Shown here piece by piece: positions 1 to 12,200 of a DNA stretch of 64,000 nucleotides. Origin of the DNA: Anastrepha obliqua (taxonomy: Eukaryota; Arthropoda; Insecta; Diptera; Tephritidae). Numbering within the stretch: position 1 is the first letter of the stretch; each line of letters begins with the position of its first letter. Under the pieces are notes generated by a model, which was not told the DNA's origin, did not search any database, and saw only the letters and a program-made list of their open reading frames with translations. Location: assembly GCF_027943255.1 (NCBI RefSeq), contig NC_072896.1, positions 8,122,001 through 8,186,000 on the forward strand, given 5' to 3'. The position numbers and the translations under genes were made by a program.

Positions 1-894
1 CAATCACGCCCAGCAACATCAACAACTCGCCCATGCACACCGAAGAAGTTGGAGTAATTTACACACCTGCAAACACAATTCACACAACAACAAAAACAAC
101 AACAACGAAGCATAACTAATATGTTGCATACTTTTAGGGTTAATTGAGCGTGATATATGATTTTGCCGCAGACATAATAAAGCATTGAAGCGTTAAGTGG
201 GAAAAGGGAAATGGGTAGAAGAAAAAAGTACTAATGAAATGGGTGAAAACAAGAAAACAATTGCGGCTGTGCAGGTATTTATGAAAGCAAAAATGTGTTT
301 AGGAAAGGAAAGTAGCATAAACAATATGGGGTTTTAATAATCTTAGGCGCCTAGAAGCAAGCTACAGCATAACATGGGAAAATAGGCTTGTCAGTGTGGG
401 TGCAGTAAGGCAGAGACATTGTAGCTTTTAAATATCACTTTTTAAATGAGACTAATTTTCTGAGCCTTTACATTTGTTCTATATTTTCTTTGTAACTAAT
501 TTAATGCGATTACAGAAGTGGCAAGGCGCAGCCAAACTGCTTAGAGTTCTATTTATGTCATGCTATTAAGCCTGAAAGTAGGCAGTGAAGAAGAAAATGT
601 AGCCAATGAAATCAAAAATATGGGCCAAAATAGTGAGAATTATTGTTCTTTTTAATAACAATAATATTGCATAAAAATTGCTTGTATAAATATTCATAAT
701 TTTTTTAAATTTTTTTTTTAATGAAACTGATAATGAAATCGTATGGTTTGTGAAAAATAATATACGATAAAAACCTTAAAGTATAGAAAGACCATTTGGC
801 CAAGAACGCAACACCGATGAGATTTCGAAATATGGCGGCGATCATTTGTATCAAGAAAATCTTTTTAATATTATATTAATAATTTAAAAAAAAA
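1..894. other. AT-rich non-coding DNA, no gene seen
   Basis: No reading frame resembling a known protein on either strand. A short CAA/AAC-rich tract lies near 60-110. The rest is plain AT-rich sequence with poly-A and poly-T runs near 690-720 and 880-895. Confidence 0.6.
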
Positions 895-1540
895 ATCAAA
901 AGGAATATAACGATCCCTATCTTTAAGAAAGGCATAAAAGACGCCATTCAAAACTATCGCGGAATGACACTCTTTCAACAACAGATGGCATATTTATGCT
1001 TCGGCAGTTAATGGAAAATCCCATTGAGTCTAACTACCCATCTTTTATGTGTTTTGCCGACCTTGAAAATATTTTCGATCGAATCAGGCTGGAAGATTAT
1101 ATAGAAATATTAAGAGAAAGAAAGGCTCCCCAAATCATTTATGACCTCAATATTGATTGTGCAGCAAAAGTCATGGTAAAAGGCAAATTTACTAAAAGCA
1201 TAGATTGTGCAACAGACATGTGCAGGGACACTCTCTAAGCCCATAATTATTTCATCTCATCAGGGATAAAATTATTTCGAAGATTCACCAATTTCGGGGT
1301 TACAAATTGAACAGGCAAAATATAACAATTATTTGCTACGTAAAAGATGTTGTTTTAATAGCAGACTGCGAAGATAATTTGCAGGACTTCCACATCGCTT
1401 CACAGCAACGAGCACGAAATACAGCATGTCTGCCGAAAAGACCAAATTCATAGTATATATCATCGCAGAAGTACGCAAAAGATGTACCAAAAGTACGAGA
1501 GGGTAGGATTATTTGCGTGATATTATATGGAAAACCAAAT
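895..1540 (+). pseudogene. decayed reverse transcriptase of a non-LTR retrotransposon
   Basis: Three-frame reading gives successive reverse transcriptase blocks. First comes a fingers motif IPIFKKG...NYRGMTLF (about 910-975). Then follows the first catalytic-Asp block FADLENIFDRIRLEDYIE (about 1055-1110), then a degenerate RQGDTLS-like block near 1220-1240. A block reading ICYVKDVVLIAD (about 1330-1370) stands where an active enzyme has Y-A-D-D, so one catalytic Asp is lost. A KTKFIV stretch near 1440 fits the region after the palm. Frameshifts and a small deletion between the first two blocks make it non-functional. It is of the endonuclease/RT LINE type common in insects. I cannot name the clade with certainty. 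No 5' endonuclease or 3' tail is visible, so it is an internal fragment. Confidence 0.8.
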
Positions 1541-3360
1541 ACATGAATGTTGAAAGCAAAGCGCGTATATACAATATTTAGTAATATATTTGCAATTTAT
1601 TACTGCAGCTTTTAAAGCAAATTCTCAGAGTTCTTAGCTCTGTATATTCTATTTAAATATTGCTTCTTTAAATAGATTTTTATGTGCTATATAAACAGCT
1701 ACCAGTACAACACAGCTGCTAGACAAGTGTGAGGCCGCCCAACAGCCGTTCGCCTAAGTGTATGTTACAGGGTTGTCTGCTAGGTTGCACTTCCTCTTGC
1801 TTTGCCCGCACAAAGAGCCATTTCACTTTTCTTTTCAACAACCTCTGCCATTGCCTTTTCTAACTGCTATGCTAAGGGCATGTAATTTGTGTTGTTGTAT
1901 TATTAATTTAATCTTATGCGTGACGTCTGCCACACTTTAGATTTTTATCATATACTTTATACGCCACTTTAGCAGCTTTTGTGAAAGCAGTTGTTCTCTT
2001 GTTGGGCTTGTCTGTGGCTGCATGTTATCTCTTTGTTGTAGTGTTGTCAGCGGTTGCTTCAGATTTGATTTTAATGCGGTAGCTTTTCATGAATTTTATT
2101 TTGTTTTCATTTTGTTTCAGCAAATTGTTTCATATGCTGCTTCTTTTCATATTTTCGTAAGTGAAAGGTCCAAAAGTAGGCGATAAATTACAGCGCACAA
2201 TCGTCTGAAACTTATTACGGTTAGTTGCACTTTGGTGGTACCTTTGGCTGGAGTAAATTTTTGGAGGCGTGTAATCAAAAGAAAATTTGTGTTTTCTCCT
2301 AGCAGGGAAGAAATTGAAAAATTAATGGTATTTTTTCGGCATAGCTTAGCATTTTCATTGACTTTTATGTGTGGAGATATTTTACTGAAAATTCTTTTGT
2401 GAAAATGTGAGTTTTTCTAAATTTTTGTCAAACAATTTCTAAAATGCCTGAAACCCCCTATAATTCATTTGCAATTATTGTTATCAGGAAAATGTGGATG
2501 ACAGTTAAAATAATCAATAATCCGCAACAATTGTTCTCTGGGGTATAATAGAAAGTTTTACTCGCTGGAAAACATTGATAGAGAAAGGCAGTATAATAGG
2601 CATGGACTAAAAACAAAGCAATAAAAAAGAGAGAAGAAGAAGAACGTGTACTCATACTGCGTACAGTACTTCGCATGAATTGCTAGTACGCCACTCAAAA
2701 CCTAAATGTGTTTATTTTTATCATTCGTGAGCGACAAAAAATTATAATTGATTAATTTAAGCATAGAAGAAAAATTCTTCTTCTTTAGACTAGATCAGAC
2801 ACGCCAATCTCCGTACTTCATCAAAAATTGATTACCACTAATATGCCTTCATGTAAAAGCCTCAAAAAATAGATTTTTATTTTGATAATCTGAAAATATA
2901 GTGTCTTAAGAATATACTGTGAAATTTTCATGCCGAAATTCTCAATATTATAGCTTCTACAGCCCATTAACTAGGTAGAGTGTAGTATGATTATAAGTCG
3001 GATATGCCTTAACATTAATATTCATAAACATTTTGTTTTTGGTTTTTAATTTATTGTCCACTTATGCATTCACTGTGCTGTGCCGTTTAAATAGAGTATC
3101 ATATTTCTTAAAAGGTTCATTACACTTGAAAGTAAACGCAAACATAGCTAACGTAATTATTTTATGTGCGGCGCGTGAATGCTAGAATCATATTACACAA
3201 GTAAACACCGAAAAATTGTTATTGGATTGCATTGACCAAAATTACTATAAAAACGCTTGTACGTAGTATGTAAGACATAAGAAAGAAAATAATCGTGTCA
3301 CAAGCTGGATGCCTAGCTTGAAATGATACTATTTCAATAAATATATTTAAAATTTAAACA
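1541..3360. other. AT-rich non-coding DNA, no gene seen
   Basis: Only short chance frames, none resembling a known family. No tandem repeat or terminal inverted repeat noticed. Confidence 0.55.
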
Positions 3361-3369
3361 ATACATTTT

Positions 3370-4005
3370 TTTAATCATTTAAAACTTTACAAGAGAGCGG
3401 TCCGCGCGCTCCTTTACCTCAAACTTTAAGCTCATTTATCTCGAAACTGTATTTTTAAAAACTGCTCGTGGTGCTCGTGTTGTAACTCAAAAAATTATAA
3501 ACCGATTTGTTTGAAGTTTGGTGAGGCCTTTCTGTGCATTACTATCGGAAGGATACACCTAAAATTTCAGATATTTCGCGTTGATAAATTACTTTTTGTG
3601 GGTTAAAATTGTCAATAAAATAGCCCTAAAATTCTGACTTTTTTTCCAAAGGCTCATTTTATAATTAATTTTTATACTTGATTTTTAATTTTATAGGTTC
3701 ATCCTTTCCGTTAATATGTTATAAAAAAAAATCAATTAAATTTTTTTTGTTTCAGATCGATAGATTAAGAGTATTAAATAGAGCAGTTTGGGACCTCGCG
3801 CCGTAGGCAGCCGACAAGAAGTGATCCTGAGTCGCCATTTTGGAGAAAAAAATTTAAGAAAATTTTTTATTGTACTCTCGAAAGGTTAAATAAAGTTGTG
3901 TTAAAGCTTCAAAATAATATAATTATTTTATCACCTTTAAAAAAAATGTTGAAAAATTACCGATTTTGAGGTTTCTACATGAGGCTCCCCCCTTAAGTTT
4001 TGTGG
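3370..4005. mobile_element. decayed MITE-like element, core shared with 13.6-14.4 and 48 kb
   Basis: This stretch shares its order of landmarks with the elements at 13,626-14,364 and 47,987-48,680. The landmarks are a GC-rich GAGCGCTC-like motif near the left side (about 3396-3410), a TCTCGAAACTGTATTT block (about 3440), and an ACTCAAAAA...ACCGATTTG...GAAGTTTG block (about 3487-3520). These are followed by long A/T tracts, a CGCCATTTTGGAG-like motif (about 3832) and a right end CCCCCCTTAAG (about 3988). The right end matches the TTAA-type end of the 13.6-kb copy. A matching left end is not visible, so this copy is truncated or eroded. It has no coding capacity. Confidence 0.5.
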
Positions 4006-4615
4006 AAGGGCTGGCTTTATCCACTCTCACGATTTTATCAACTGCCCCCTGCTTTAAACTCCAAGCCCGCCTGCTCATGTAACATGGAATTCTGCTTTGG
4101 AACGATTTTTCATCTCAATTAAACAACTTTGCGATATTTAACACCTAATCAGTCTGCTATTTTCATTCACTATTTTTAGTTGTTTCTACAAATAAACTTA
4201 TGTATCTAAAATCAAGTTTTCAAATGCTAAAATAAATATAAAAAATTGTCAAGGTGTTCCCTAATCAATTCTCAACTTAATTCTTACATAAATTCTGTTG
4301 GGAAGTGGGTTCTACCCTCTGCCGTCGTTTTGTTTTATACATTTGTATGCACAAGGGTATAAAATTCTTTATTGGTATTACGATATTCTGCACGCGAACA
4401 ATTTAATTGAAGTGAATTAAATTACATGCGATGTTTATCAAACACAAAAGAGAGGCGGTTGGTGAAAGGGAAGAAGGCAGGAAGAAAATATGTGGAAACT
4501 AAAGGGTGGATTAGAGTAATATTTTGAAAATACAATAAATAATAATAAAATTGTTTTTTTTTATGTAAGGAAAGTCTAAAATTTAAATATATATGTTAAT
4601 GTATGTAAAGTATGT
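4006..4615. other. non-coding DNA, no feature seen
   Basis: AT-rich, with no family resemblance and no clear repeat. Confidence 0.5.
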
Positions 4616-4617
4616 GA

Positions 4618-5120
4618 GACCAAAACGGCCTCGATAGTCTGGCGTAAGTGCACAAGCCTGCGCTGCAGTTGTGGGTTCGAATCCCACGTAAAGTACGGTC
4701 CGCGCACATTTCCAAATTTACCTACTTTCCCTGTTTCTACAAAAAAAACTCTTCCCTCAACCCCAAAAACTTATCCTTTCCATCCTTACTCCCGCCCAAT
4801 AGTCAGCGCATTATTGTGGCTGCTATAACAAGCAAAAACGAAAAGTTACACATTGCATCAATGGCGCCAGCAAAACCACGGGCAGACACACCAATTTAGC
4901 GAAGTCGTCAACCATCTGTGTGATCCTTGTGGTAGAAAAATGTGACACACAGATGGCGTTCCAAGCAGTAAGAAGGCGTTGTTCCTAAGCAACGACAGTT
5001 GGGCATTCCCACTACTTAGAACTGATAGCGGCAGGCTAATCACCTATCCTGTCAAGGCAAGCAAGTCTTGTCGAGGCCCTATGACCCCGGGAGGAGACAA
5101 CAAGAAAAAAAATGTGAGCC
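4618..5120 (+). mobile_element. tRNA-derived SINE-like sequence
   Basis: The head carries an RNA polymerase III A-box-like stretch TGGCGTAAGTG (about 4639) and a perfect B box GGTTCGAATCC (4674-4684). The B box sits inside a 5-bp T-arm, GTGGG paired with CCCAC. The sequences where acceptor-stem halves should lie do not pair, so it is not a functional tRNA gene. The body that follows is GC-richer than its surroundings and includes an 11-bp inverted repeat, CCATCTGTGTG (4912-4922) against CACACAGATGG (4946-4956). It ends before an A-rich tract near 5100. The head differs from the abundant CCGTAGCCGAATGGG SINE elsewhere in the window, so it is a different family. The 3' end is uncertain. Confidence 0.6.
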
Positions 5121-5129
5121 CAAAAAACG

Positions 5130-5310
5130 AAGTTTTTTTTATGCTAACTCCTAAGTTTGTTCTGAGGGCAAAAACATTTTTTTCATAATTTTTAAATTTT
5201 TTTTACGTATTTAATATTTGCTCGCGCTATAAACGGTTAAAAATTAAAAAAAAAAAATTATTTGTTTTGATGCTAACTCCTATATTTGTTTTAAGGACAA
5301 AACAATTGAA
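5130..5310 (+). repeat. two-copy direct repeat, about 130 bp apart
   Basis: ATGCTAACTCCTAAGTTTGT at about 5140 recurs as ATGCTAACTCCTATATTTGT at about 5269. Both are followed by a similar AAGGRCAAAA stretch. It looks like an old tandem duplication at the tail of the SINE-like sequence. Confidence 0.55.
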
Positions 5311-5745
5311 CACAGTATTTGTATATTTGTGATTTTATTTATTTAATAGTTATTTATTCACCATTAGTATCAAATCTCTCCTTTAAATTTCTCTTCTCAA
5401 ATGTCCAAAAATTGATACCAAAAATAAAAAATCAGATTAAATTAAAGTTCTGGTGGATTCTTGGGGCCCTCGTAAATTTTTTTCTTGTTACACAAAGCAT
5501 TACATTATACTTCATAATGTTTGGGAATTTTGGGAAGGGAAAACAATTTTTTTCAGCCATTCTAAAATGTCAGTATGGCGTGACAAGCTAGCGAGCAAAG
5601 CTCACTACTAAAAATACCAAACTACTAAAATACCAAGCTGACGAGCTAGCGACATCTAAGTACAAAGAAGTCAGCATATCGGAGCGACATTATAAAAATT
5701 TTACTTTCAGTTTTAACTCCGCAACCTAGCCAGTCGTATGGCTGC
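5311..5745. other. non-coding DNA, no feature seen
   Basis: AT-rich with a few chance frames; nothing recognised. Confidence 0.5.
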
Positions 5746-5753
5746 TAACGCCA

Positions 5754-6483
5754 CACAGTGCGGCCGATTCCCGAAAAGCTGGCCAAAACTCAAAAAATTA
5801 AGTAATTGATTCAAAATTTCTTACTCGGGGAGTTGTCGGGGTCGCTGATTACGAATTTAATCTTAAAATTTTGAAAATCCACCCCCTTCCACCCCTATTT
5901 GCCACCCCCTCACGTGAAATAGCGTATATTCTAGAACATAATCAAGATGCATGTTAATTTATATGTTTTCGGGGTCGCAAGGTAGCAAGTGGTAGCAGCT
6001 GAATCTTGTTTTATTCAGTAACCATTACTTTTTTGAGTAACCTTTAATAGGTTTCAAAGCAGCATATGACGTCGTTGTATTACTATACAGTTTGAAAACT
6101 CAAATTTTATAAAAAAATTGCAAAAAATGTATCTACGTATTGCTGCAGCTAAAAATTTTGTGTCGAGGTATTGATATGTACTAAAGATTTCTCGTATTTT
6201 ACTAACCTTCCGAAGATGATTCCATTTGGTTTTGTTCAATTTACTTCATTACAAAATCTTTCAAATGTGTACAACTTTCACTATTCATCGACAGTAATAC
6301 GATGCTCAAACGAAGGCCACGTTGTGACTGAAAATACAGAGGATACTTAGGGTACAGGACGTTGCTATGAACGGTTTTCACTACTCAAGGCATTACTGTA
6401 GCCAACCCAAAGACAAAAAAACTCTATCTAGAAACTTTTTTTTTCGACTTTTGGCCAGCTTTTTGGGAATCGGCCGCACTGTG
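5754..6483. mobile_element. non-autonomous DNA transposon (MITE) with about 45-bp TIRs
   Basis: The left end begins CACAGTGCGGCCGATTCCCG and continues through AAAAGCTGGCCAAAA. The right end (about 6436-6483) is its reverse complement, with few mismatches over about 45 bp. Flanking bases CGCCA at 5749-5753 and 6484-6488 are a possible 5-bp target duplication. The interior of about 640 bp has no transposase-like frame, so movement would depend on another element. The CACAGTG terminus resembles hAT-type ends, but the apparent duplication is shorter than the 8 bp expected for hAT. The superfamily is left open. Confidence 0.8.
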
Positions 6484-6488
6484 CGCCA

Positions 6489-6715
6489 TTAAACAAAACC
6501 TTGATATACCTACCGCCTGCCCTAATGAGAGCGAGTTAATAACTGCCATCAGATTGTTAGAAACAACAAAGCTCTCGGCACCAGATAATATCAACCCCGA
6601 ACTACTAGAAGCTGATCATCGGATAAACGCCCGAGTTTTACTGCCGTTATTAAAAAACATTTGGGTCGCAGAAAAGACGCCAACTGAGTAAAAAGAAGAA
6701 GTTATTACTCTTCTC
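6489..6715 (+). pseudogene. LINE reverse transcriptase fragment (N-terminal part)
   Basis: The plus strand reads SELITAIRLLETTKLSAPDN, then INPELLEAD and RVLLPLLKNIWVAEKTPTE, followed by a stop. This is the fingers/pre-palm region of a LINE reverse transcriptase: a helix, a K-APD-I-PELL turn, a helix ending in W...PxxWK. It stops before the catalytic blocks. It begins immediately after the MITE at 5754-6483, so its 5' side may have been cut by that insertion. Confidence 0.65.
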
Positions 6716-7235
6716 TGGTCTGGAAGACGTTTGGGAACGTCATAAAGATAACTTCAGAATCTATAAAAGTACTTTTAAAAGAGCAAAACGAGTGTATGCA
6801 AACTTTTAGGCTTAGAAAGGTATTCGCCTGGACACCTATATTCCCATGCTTTGTAAAAACGCTGGACGATTCATGGACCATGTCTAATAGAGAATATCTG
6901 GATCTAAGTATCTAAGAATAGAGAATATCTGGATCTCTTATAAGATACCCACTTTCCTGGCTTCCTTACTGGCTTTGCCACCCCAGCGTTACATCATAAC
7001 GAAGAACACAATAATGAATATTGTAATAGAAGCTTTGACGAAGTCGTTTCTGAAATCATGATCCGATGGGCGGTTAATCGTTTCAGACTTTATAAATCAC
7101 TTGGCACTGACCGGTATTGCTCCAGTAGAGTTTCAGCGAATGCTTGATTCGGCAAAACCATGGCTCCTGATCGTTTTTAAAAGTTGTCTCAGGCTGTTAG
7201 TATATATCCCTGATATGTGAAGAGAAACCGATTTC
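6716..7235 (+). pseudogene. second LINE reverse transcriptase fragment, jockey/I-like
   Basis: A different LINE follows at once. About 6725-6795 reads DVWERHKDNFRIYKSTFKRA, a pre-RT helix. About 7100-7220 reads IAPVEFQRMLDSAKPWLLIV and then FKSCLRLLVYIPDMWRET, the typical region before the palm. Several frameshifts and stops separate the blocks, and a direct repeat GAATATCTGGATCT occurs twice near 6890 and 6925. The catalytic blocks are absent, so it is an inactive fragment. Confidence 0.65.
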
Positions 7236-7915
7236 CCTCTTTTTCGGGAAAATATATACATATAATTTATATACAAAATATGAGTATGTGACTAGCGCAG
7301 CTTAAAGCCAAGCCCCCGCAAAAAAGATTTCCAAGGCAAGCCACTGCAATTATGGTTTACATTCTATCACTTTCTAAGCAACAATTGACGGTTTGTGTGC
7401 CTACTTTGTGACAAACAAATATTTTTCGCTATTTAGTAAGCAAATATATATGCCTATATGTATATATCTATGTATATATATGATTAAATTAGTGGGTAAG
7501 AAAATTGCATTAAACTGGTTGCCTTGTCGCGCCGAAGGGTAGCGCCATGCGTTTTCTTTGAGACCAAGCAATGTGGGGGATTTTGCGATATATTAATTGT
7601 TGCCGCCAACGAACTGCAAGTGACACAGTTCACGTATACGAGCCTACTATCCATACATACTATAGCACACAAACCACACCACACATTCATATTCCGATGA
7701 GTATACGCAATGCACTTATATATGGCTGTGTGTATGTGGGGAGTGTTTGGAATAAAATAAAATGTTGCATGCTAATTGAAAATCAATACGTATTTTCTAA
7801 CCACTAATAAATTTTACTGTGTCAGTTATGATTGGCTTCTCCACAAAGGGGGCTCAGCATAAAAATCGATGAACTATAAAGAGAACGAGTATGAAAGTTG
7901 TCTAGTAAAAAATGA
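7236..7915. other. non-coding DNA, no feature seen
   Basis: TATATG-rich near 7440-7480; otherwise nothing recognised. Confidence 0.5.
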
Positions 7916-7924
7916 ATTAATTTA

Positions 7925-8035
7925 CTATTGTTTTATTATTTTTCATTTTATTGTTGTTTATTATTGTTTTATTATATTTATTATATTTATTATTATTATT
8001 AATTATTATAATTTATTATTATTATTATTTTTTTT
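7925..8035 (+). repeat. TTA/TTATT microsatellite tract
   Basis: Imperfect runs of TTATTATTATT and TTTATTATATT over about 110 bp. Confidence 0.8.
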
Positions 8036-8045
8036 TTGAAAAATA

Positions 8046-9350
8046 GTAAAATAATACAGAATAACTAGCAGAATGACCCACGTACAGATTTTAGTTAATT
8101 GTTTTTTTACTTTTTGTGTTCTTTTTAAGTTTTTATGTTCTTTAATTAATTTGTTTTATTTTTTCCATTTTTGTGTTACTTTTATAAATGTTAAAAAAAA
8201 AAACTAAATATTGTTTTTTTAATTTAGAAATGTTACGCCTTCGTCTACCTATCTACTGCCAGTCTGCAGTGCAGTATTGATGAGCTATTTGTTTTTGAAT
8301 AACATCCTCTAGAAAGTTTATGTGATTAAATTGGTTTAAAATACTTCAAAATTTTAGACGACTGCGACAACAAAATAAATGAAGTTACAATGAACTGATT
8401 TTGAATTAATTTTGACAGATAAACAACCTGACGAACTTAACCTGGGTACTCCACTAAACTACGCATATTTTTTTGCTTCTGTGTCTAAAAAATGCAATAA
8501 AACAGGAAAGGATACATTTTTCAGAAATAATTAATAGCACCAGACAACAAAACGAAAAAAATCCATCCCTTTCATGATTTTGTTTTATAGTGCAGTTCAA
8601 TAAAAAATCCATACTTATCTGCAATTACTTTTTTCTTATAAATATAATTCGATCTCCAAGCCACGAAAAACACTAACACTTTTCTTTCCAATGGTACCTG
8701 AAAGAAATTGCGTAGATTTTCTTAGCACCTATACTTCAAAGATGCAATAAAACAGGCAATGACACATTTTTAAGAATTAAGAACGGAGAAAATGCACAAG
8801 AAACATAAAAATTTCTCAAAAATCAATACGATTTTTGGTACATCTGAAACTTGCACTTCATCATACTAAAACTCAATGAGCTATAAAACTGTGTACTCAA
8901 ATTTTATCTAAAAGAGCGTACTAAAAATATGAAATTTTAATGAAAATTTGGCAATTTTTAATATATTTTTAATACAGTTTGAAATTTTGTGTAAAACTGA
9001 AAAATAAGTAAATTAATAGTGAAAACTTGACAATATGTGGCGTATACTTTTTTTGACACTGACTTATCTTAAGGCACACTTAACTGCTTATACCATCGGC
9101 AGTAAGTAGTAATAATTGTAACCGATTCTTGCCTTGAACAACTTTTTCTTAAGTTAATCGTTCAAGTTAAATTTTTCAAAGGTGAAGATTTGCACCTTAA
9201 TATTTTAACAGTAAAAAAAATAAATAAATTTTTCCCAAAACAAAAAATACATTTAAATCCGAAAGAGGCTAAAACTAAAAAAAAAAACATAATAGGATTT
9301 CTCTTCACACAGCTGAAACATTCCCGTAAATTTTCGGTATAGTGATTAGA
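8046..9350. other. AT-rich DNA with a dispersed-repeat segment
   Basis: No coding signal. Around 8815-8900 the sequence TCAAAAATCAATACGATTTTTG, then CTAAAACTCAATGAGCTATAAAA and TGTACTCAAA, recurs in similar order at 38,970-39,065. Its first motif appears again at the window end (63,978-64,000). Near 9038-9062 a GTATACTTTTTTTGACACTG end resembles Tc1-type TIRs, but no partner was found. Confidence 0.45.
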
Positions 9351-11340
9351 TTTGAAAAAAAGAAAAATTGCGGGATGTCGTGCTAAGTTCTTTGCTCGCC
9401 TTCAAACCTCCTACTCAGGCCTGATCGACTCAGAAAGTGTGAGGCCATACTTAAGGGAAAAGGTGGTCATATCGAGTAAAAGTAAATTGAATCTTAATTT
9501 TGTATTATTTTTAGATCTTTTTTACTTTGAATTGAATAAGAGTAATTTTCCAAATTAAATCTATGTCTTTTTTAATTGGTTACACTTCGAGTGCCGGACT
9601 CTGTAATGAGTAAATAGCGCAATTTACTGTTGAGAATGATATAGTTTCAGGCGAAAAAATGATAAGTACTCTTTGTTTAAATTTTTTCTCGGACTTTTTT
9701 TCCAATGAATGCATACTTTATCAAGAAAATTATGTCAATTTCAAGTCGGTCGGAGCAAATTTGACGTAGTTATGAGTATTTCAGCACCTGTTGCTGCTGG
9801 CCGGGTGTTTAACCAGCTCGGCAGCTGTGCGGTTTTCTAAAACTTTTTCATTTTATTAATTTCGTATATGTCTTCACATAATTCACCAGAAGTCCCTGGG
9901 AGCTGTTTTTTTTAATAATTATTAATCTAGCTATTACAAATTTGCCGGGTTTTGGGCTTTTAACTGCTACGAAAAAATTAAACATGAAACAAACAAAACA
10001 AAAAATCACAAAAAATCACAAAAAAAAAAATCTAAAAACAAAATCCTTCCACTAGAAACGTCTAATTTAACAAATCTACTTTGATTGTTTTTGTTTCAGG
10101 TGATTCTGTTGGAAGTTGTGGTACACTGCTAAATATTTTTTTTTTGTCAAAGCGCTTCTAGACATTCGTTGTCACTTGCTCAATTTTCAATATTTTTCAA
10201 TGAAAATTTAAAAAAATATTGCAAAAATGTTGACTATTATAATCTCAAGGAAATGAACTGAATAAACCAGCCTTATCTACCTGCATCGACAAAAAAATAA
10301 TATTTAATATCATACATTTTTTCGCGGAATTAATCTTTCGTATTATTGGAAATTTTAATTTTTTGCTCGGAGGAAGAGAAAACTCTTCCATATGAAATGG
10401 CACGTGATGAATTACACAAAAACAACCCTTCAAAGCTATTAAAATGTATCTTAATTGAAATCAATACACAAACAGTTTTGATATGTTTTTGCAAAATTAC
10501 AATGGCGTTATTAATGCTAAATTTCTTGCCTAACCGAACAATCTGCAAAATTATGCAAAACCAATGCACAAACAATAAAAAAGTATGTATAAATCCATGC
10601 AAATCCGTCAATTCCATTAAAACATTTTGCATTACTGAAATTGCTTGTATAACTAAGCAAATTCTGCTAATGTCAGCTCATTTTCGAGACAGCCAATGAG
10701 AAGCAAATAATAGACTTAAGCCAGTGGCAGGTTTACACAAACAATTTCCCCGAGGAGTACTTAGATTAAATTTGCTTACATAAGCACAAAAACGAACAAA
10801 AAATTAAATGTAAATTTAAAGAACATTTCCACTTAAAACTTGTGCGTTTCATAAGTTTGCCATTAAAAGTAGAAGCCCACAGAATAGTGCTGCTGATTGC
10901 AAGTTTGGCTTAACGGTACATGACTTGAGAAAATTTGATTTATTTTAAGGAGGCAATAAATCACAGACTTCAATCTCTGATAGCGTCGTGTAGAAATATG
11001 TACGAATGTATGTATGTGTTCGTGTGCATGTACAAACAAAGGATAGGAGTATGGAAGCCGGCATGTAACTAACCTCATACACCGCAAAGTATGCAATGAA
11101 ATAATGTGGAGAACTGCATAAAAACTACGTTTTACAAAATAAGAGACTTTTTTTTGGTTCGCCTGCGAGTCTGACACTGAGTGGGTTTGCTTCTGCAAAT
11201 GTATGGTCAAATATACGCTTACTTTCATGCGAGAAAATTTGCATGTTTTATTTGCATGTGGGTGTAGTATAGCTCCACTCAGAAAATGTGGGCATATAAA
11301 TCGATTTCCTAATGAAAAATGGTATGCTGGCGTCTAAATT
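9351..11340. other. unique-looking non-coding DNA
   Basis: Several open frames of 60-120 codons overlap on both strands, but none has a recognisable motif or biased composition. Nothing else noted. Confidence 0.5.
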
Positions 11341-11602
11341 GAATTAAAAAGTATTATTGATATAACCATAATAAATAATTAAATGGAATAAATAATAAAA
11401 TAGAATATATAATAAAATAGAATAAATAATAAAATAGAATAAATAATAAAATAAAATAAATAATAAAATATAATAAATCATGAAATAGAATAAATAATAA
11501 AATATAATAAATAATAAAATATAATAAATAATAAAATTAAAAAAAAATTCAATTGAATAAATAATAAAATAAAATAAATAATAAAATAAAATATATAATA
11601 AA
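11341..11602 (+). repeat. AT minisatellite, 17-18 bp unit
   Basis: About 13 tandem, slightly varied copies of a unit like AATAAATAATAAAATAGA. It abuts the GC-richer island at 11,603 directly, as tails or insertion points of retroelements often do. Confidence 0.9.
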
Positions 11603-12200
11603 GAAGGTAGGCACCTTGACGCGATGCAGGGGCTTAATAAAATCTCAAAACGGACGCAGGCACCGGGAGGAATTGTCGTTCAGGCGATAAGTCACCCTGA
11701 TACCTGGTACCGCTGCCACCTCCTAGTCCAGGAAGTAAATTCGGCATTATTATAACGACGCCTCCTTAATACCGGGGCGAATTCAGGAGTAACTGTGGCC
11801 TTGCCGCGACAAGCGGAACTGGCGCGGCGGATCCATTGAGATCCTCAAGAAAAGAAGAAAGATGAATAAAACTAAGAACCAAAAACTACAACAACAAACA
11901 GGGCAGTAGTAAAAAGCAGAGCAAACATCTCCTTGCGGAGTGCTTACAGGCGGAAATGTCCCTCTTTGAGGAACACGCCCGTGAGGATGTTGAACCATCC
12001 ACCAACCGTGGGGTCTGTACGACGAACCAGCCCTAGATGCTGAGATATCGAGTGGGTCAGTCACCACAGACTCAGCATCGAAGACAGTAAAGCGAAGAGA
12101 TCCTCGAAGGGGAAAAACTGTGCAGCAAAATTGGCTTTGGTGTCTACTACAAGATACCAAAAGTAGGCGCTTCGGCTCGATGCGGCGATCGAAAATTAAT
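11603..12200 (+). other. GC-richer island, possible 5' end of a LINE (unresolved)
   Basis: An abrupt rise in GC content begins after the AT minisatellite and ends near 12,200. The plus strand contains a partly open frame reading AECLQAEMSLFEEHARED near 11,940. Overlapping frames here look compositionally coding but have stops. The position next to an AT tandem array, the sharp edges and the composition suggest the 5' UTR plus ORF1 start of a non-LTR element. I see no zinc knuckles to prove it. A protein search of all frames would decide. Confidence 0.35.

Noticed and set aside
4618..4690. Possible tRNA gene
   Set aside because: The T-arm and B box are good, but the acceptor halves do not pair and no proper anticodon arm is evident. 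Called a SINE-like sequence.
9038..9062. GTATACTTTTTTTGACACTG, resembling a Tc1-type terminus
   Set aside because: No partner end or transposase sequence nearby.
11783..12160. 125-codon minus-strand frame in the GC-richer island
   Set aside because: No recognisable domain. A low-complexity FLLFL stretch comes from AAGAAA runs on the other strand. The plus-strand reading looks more coding-like.
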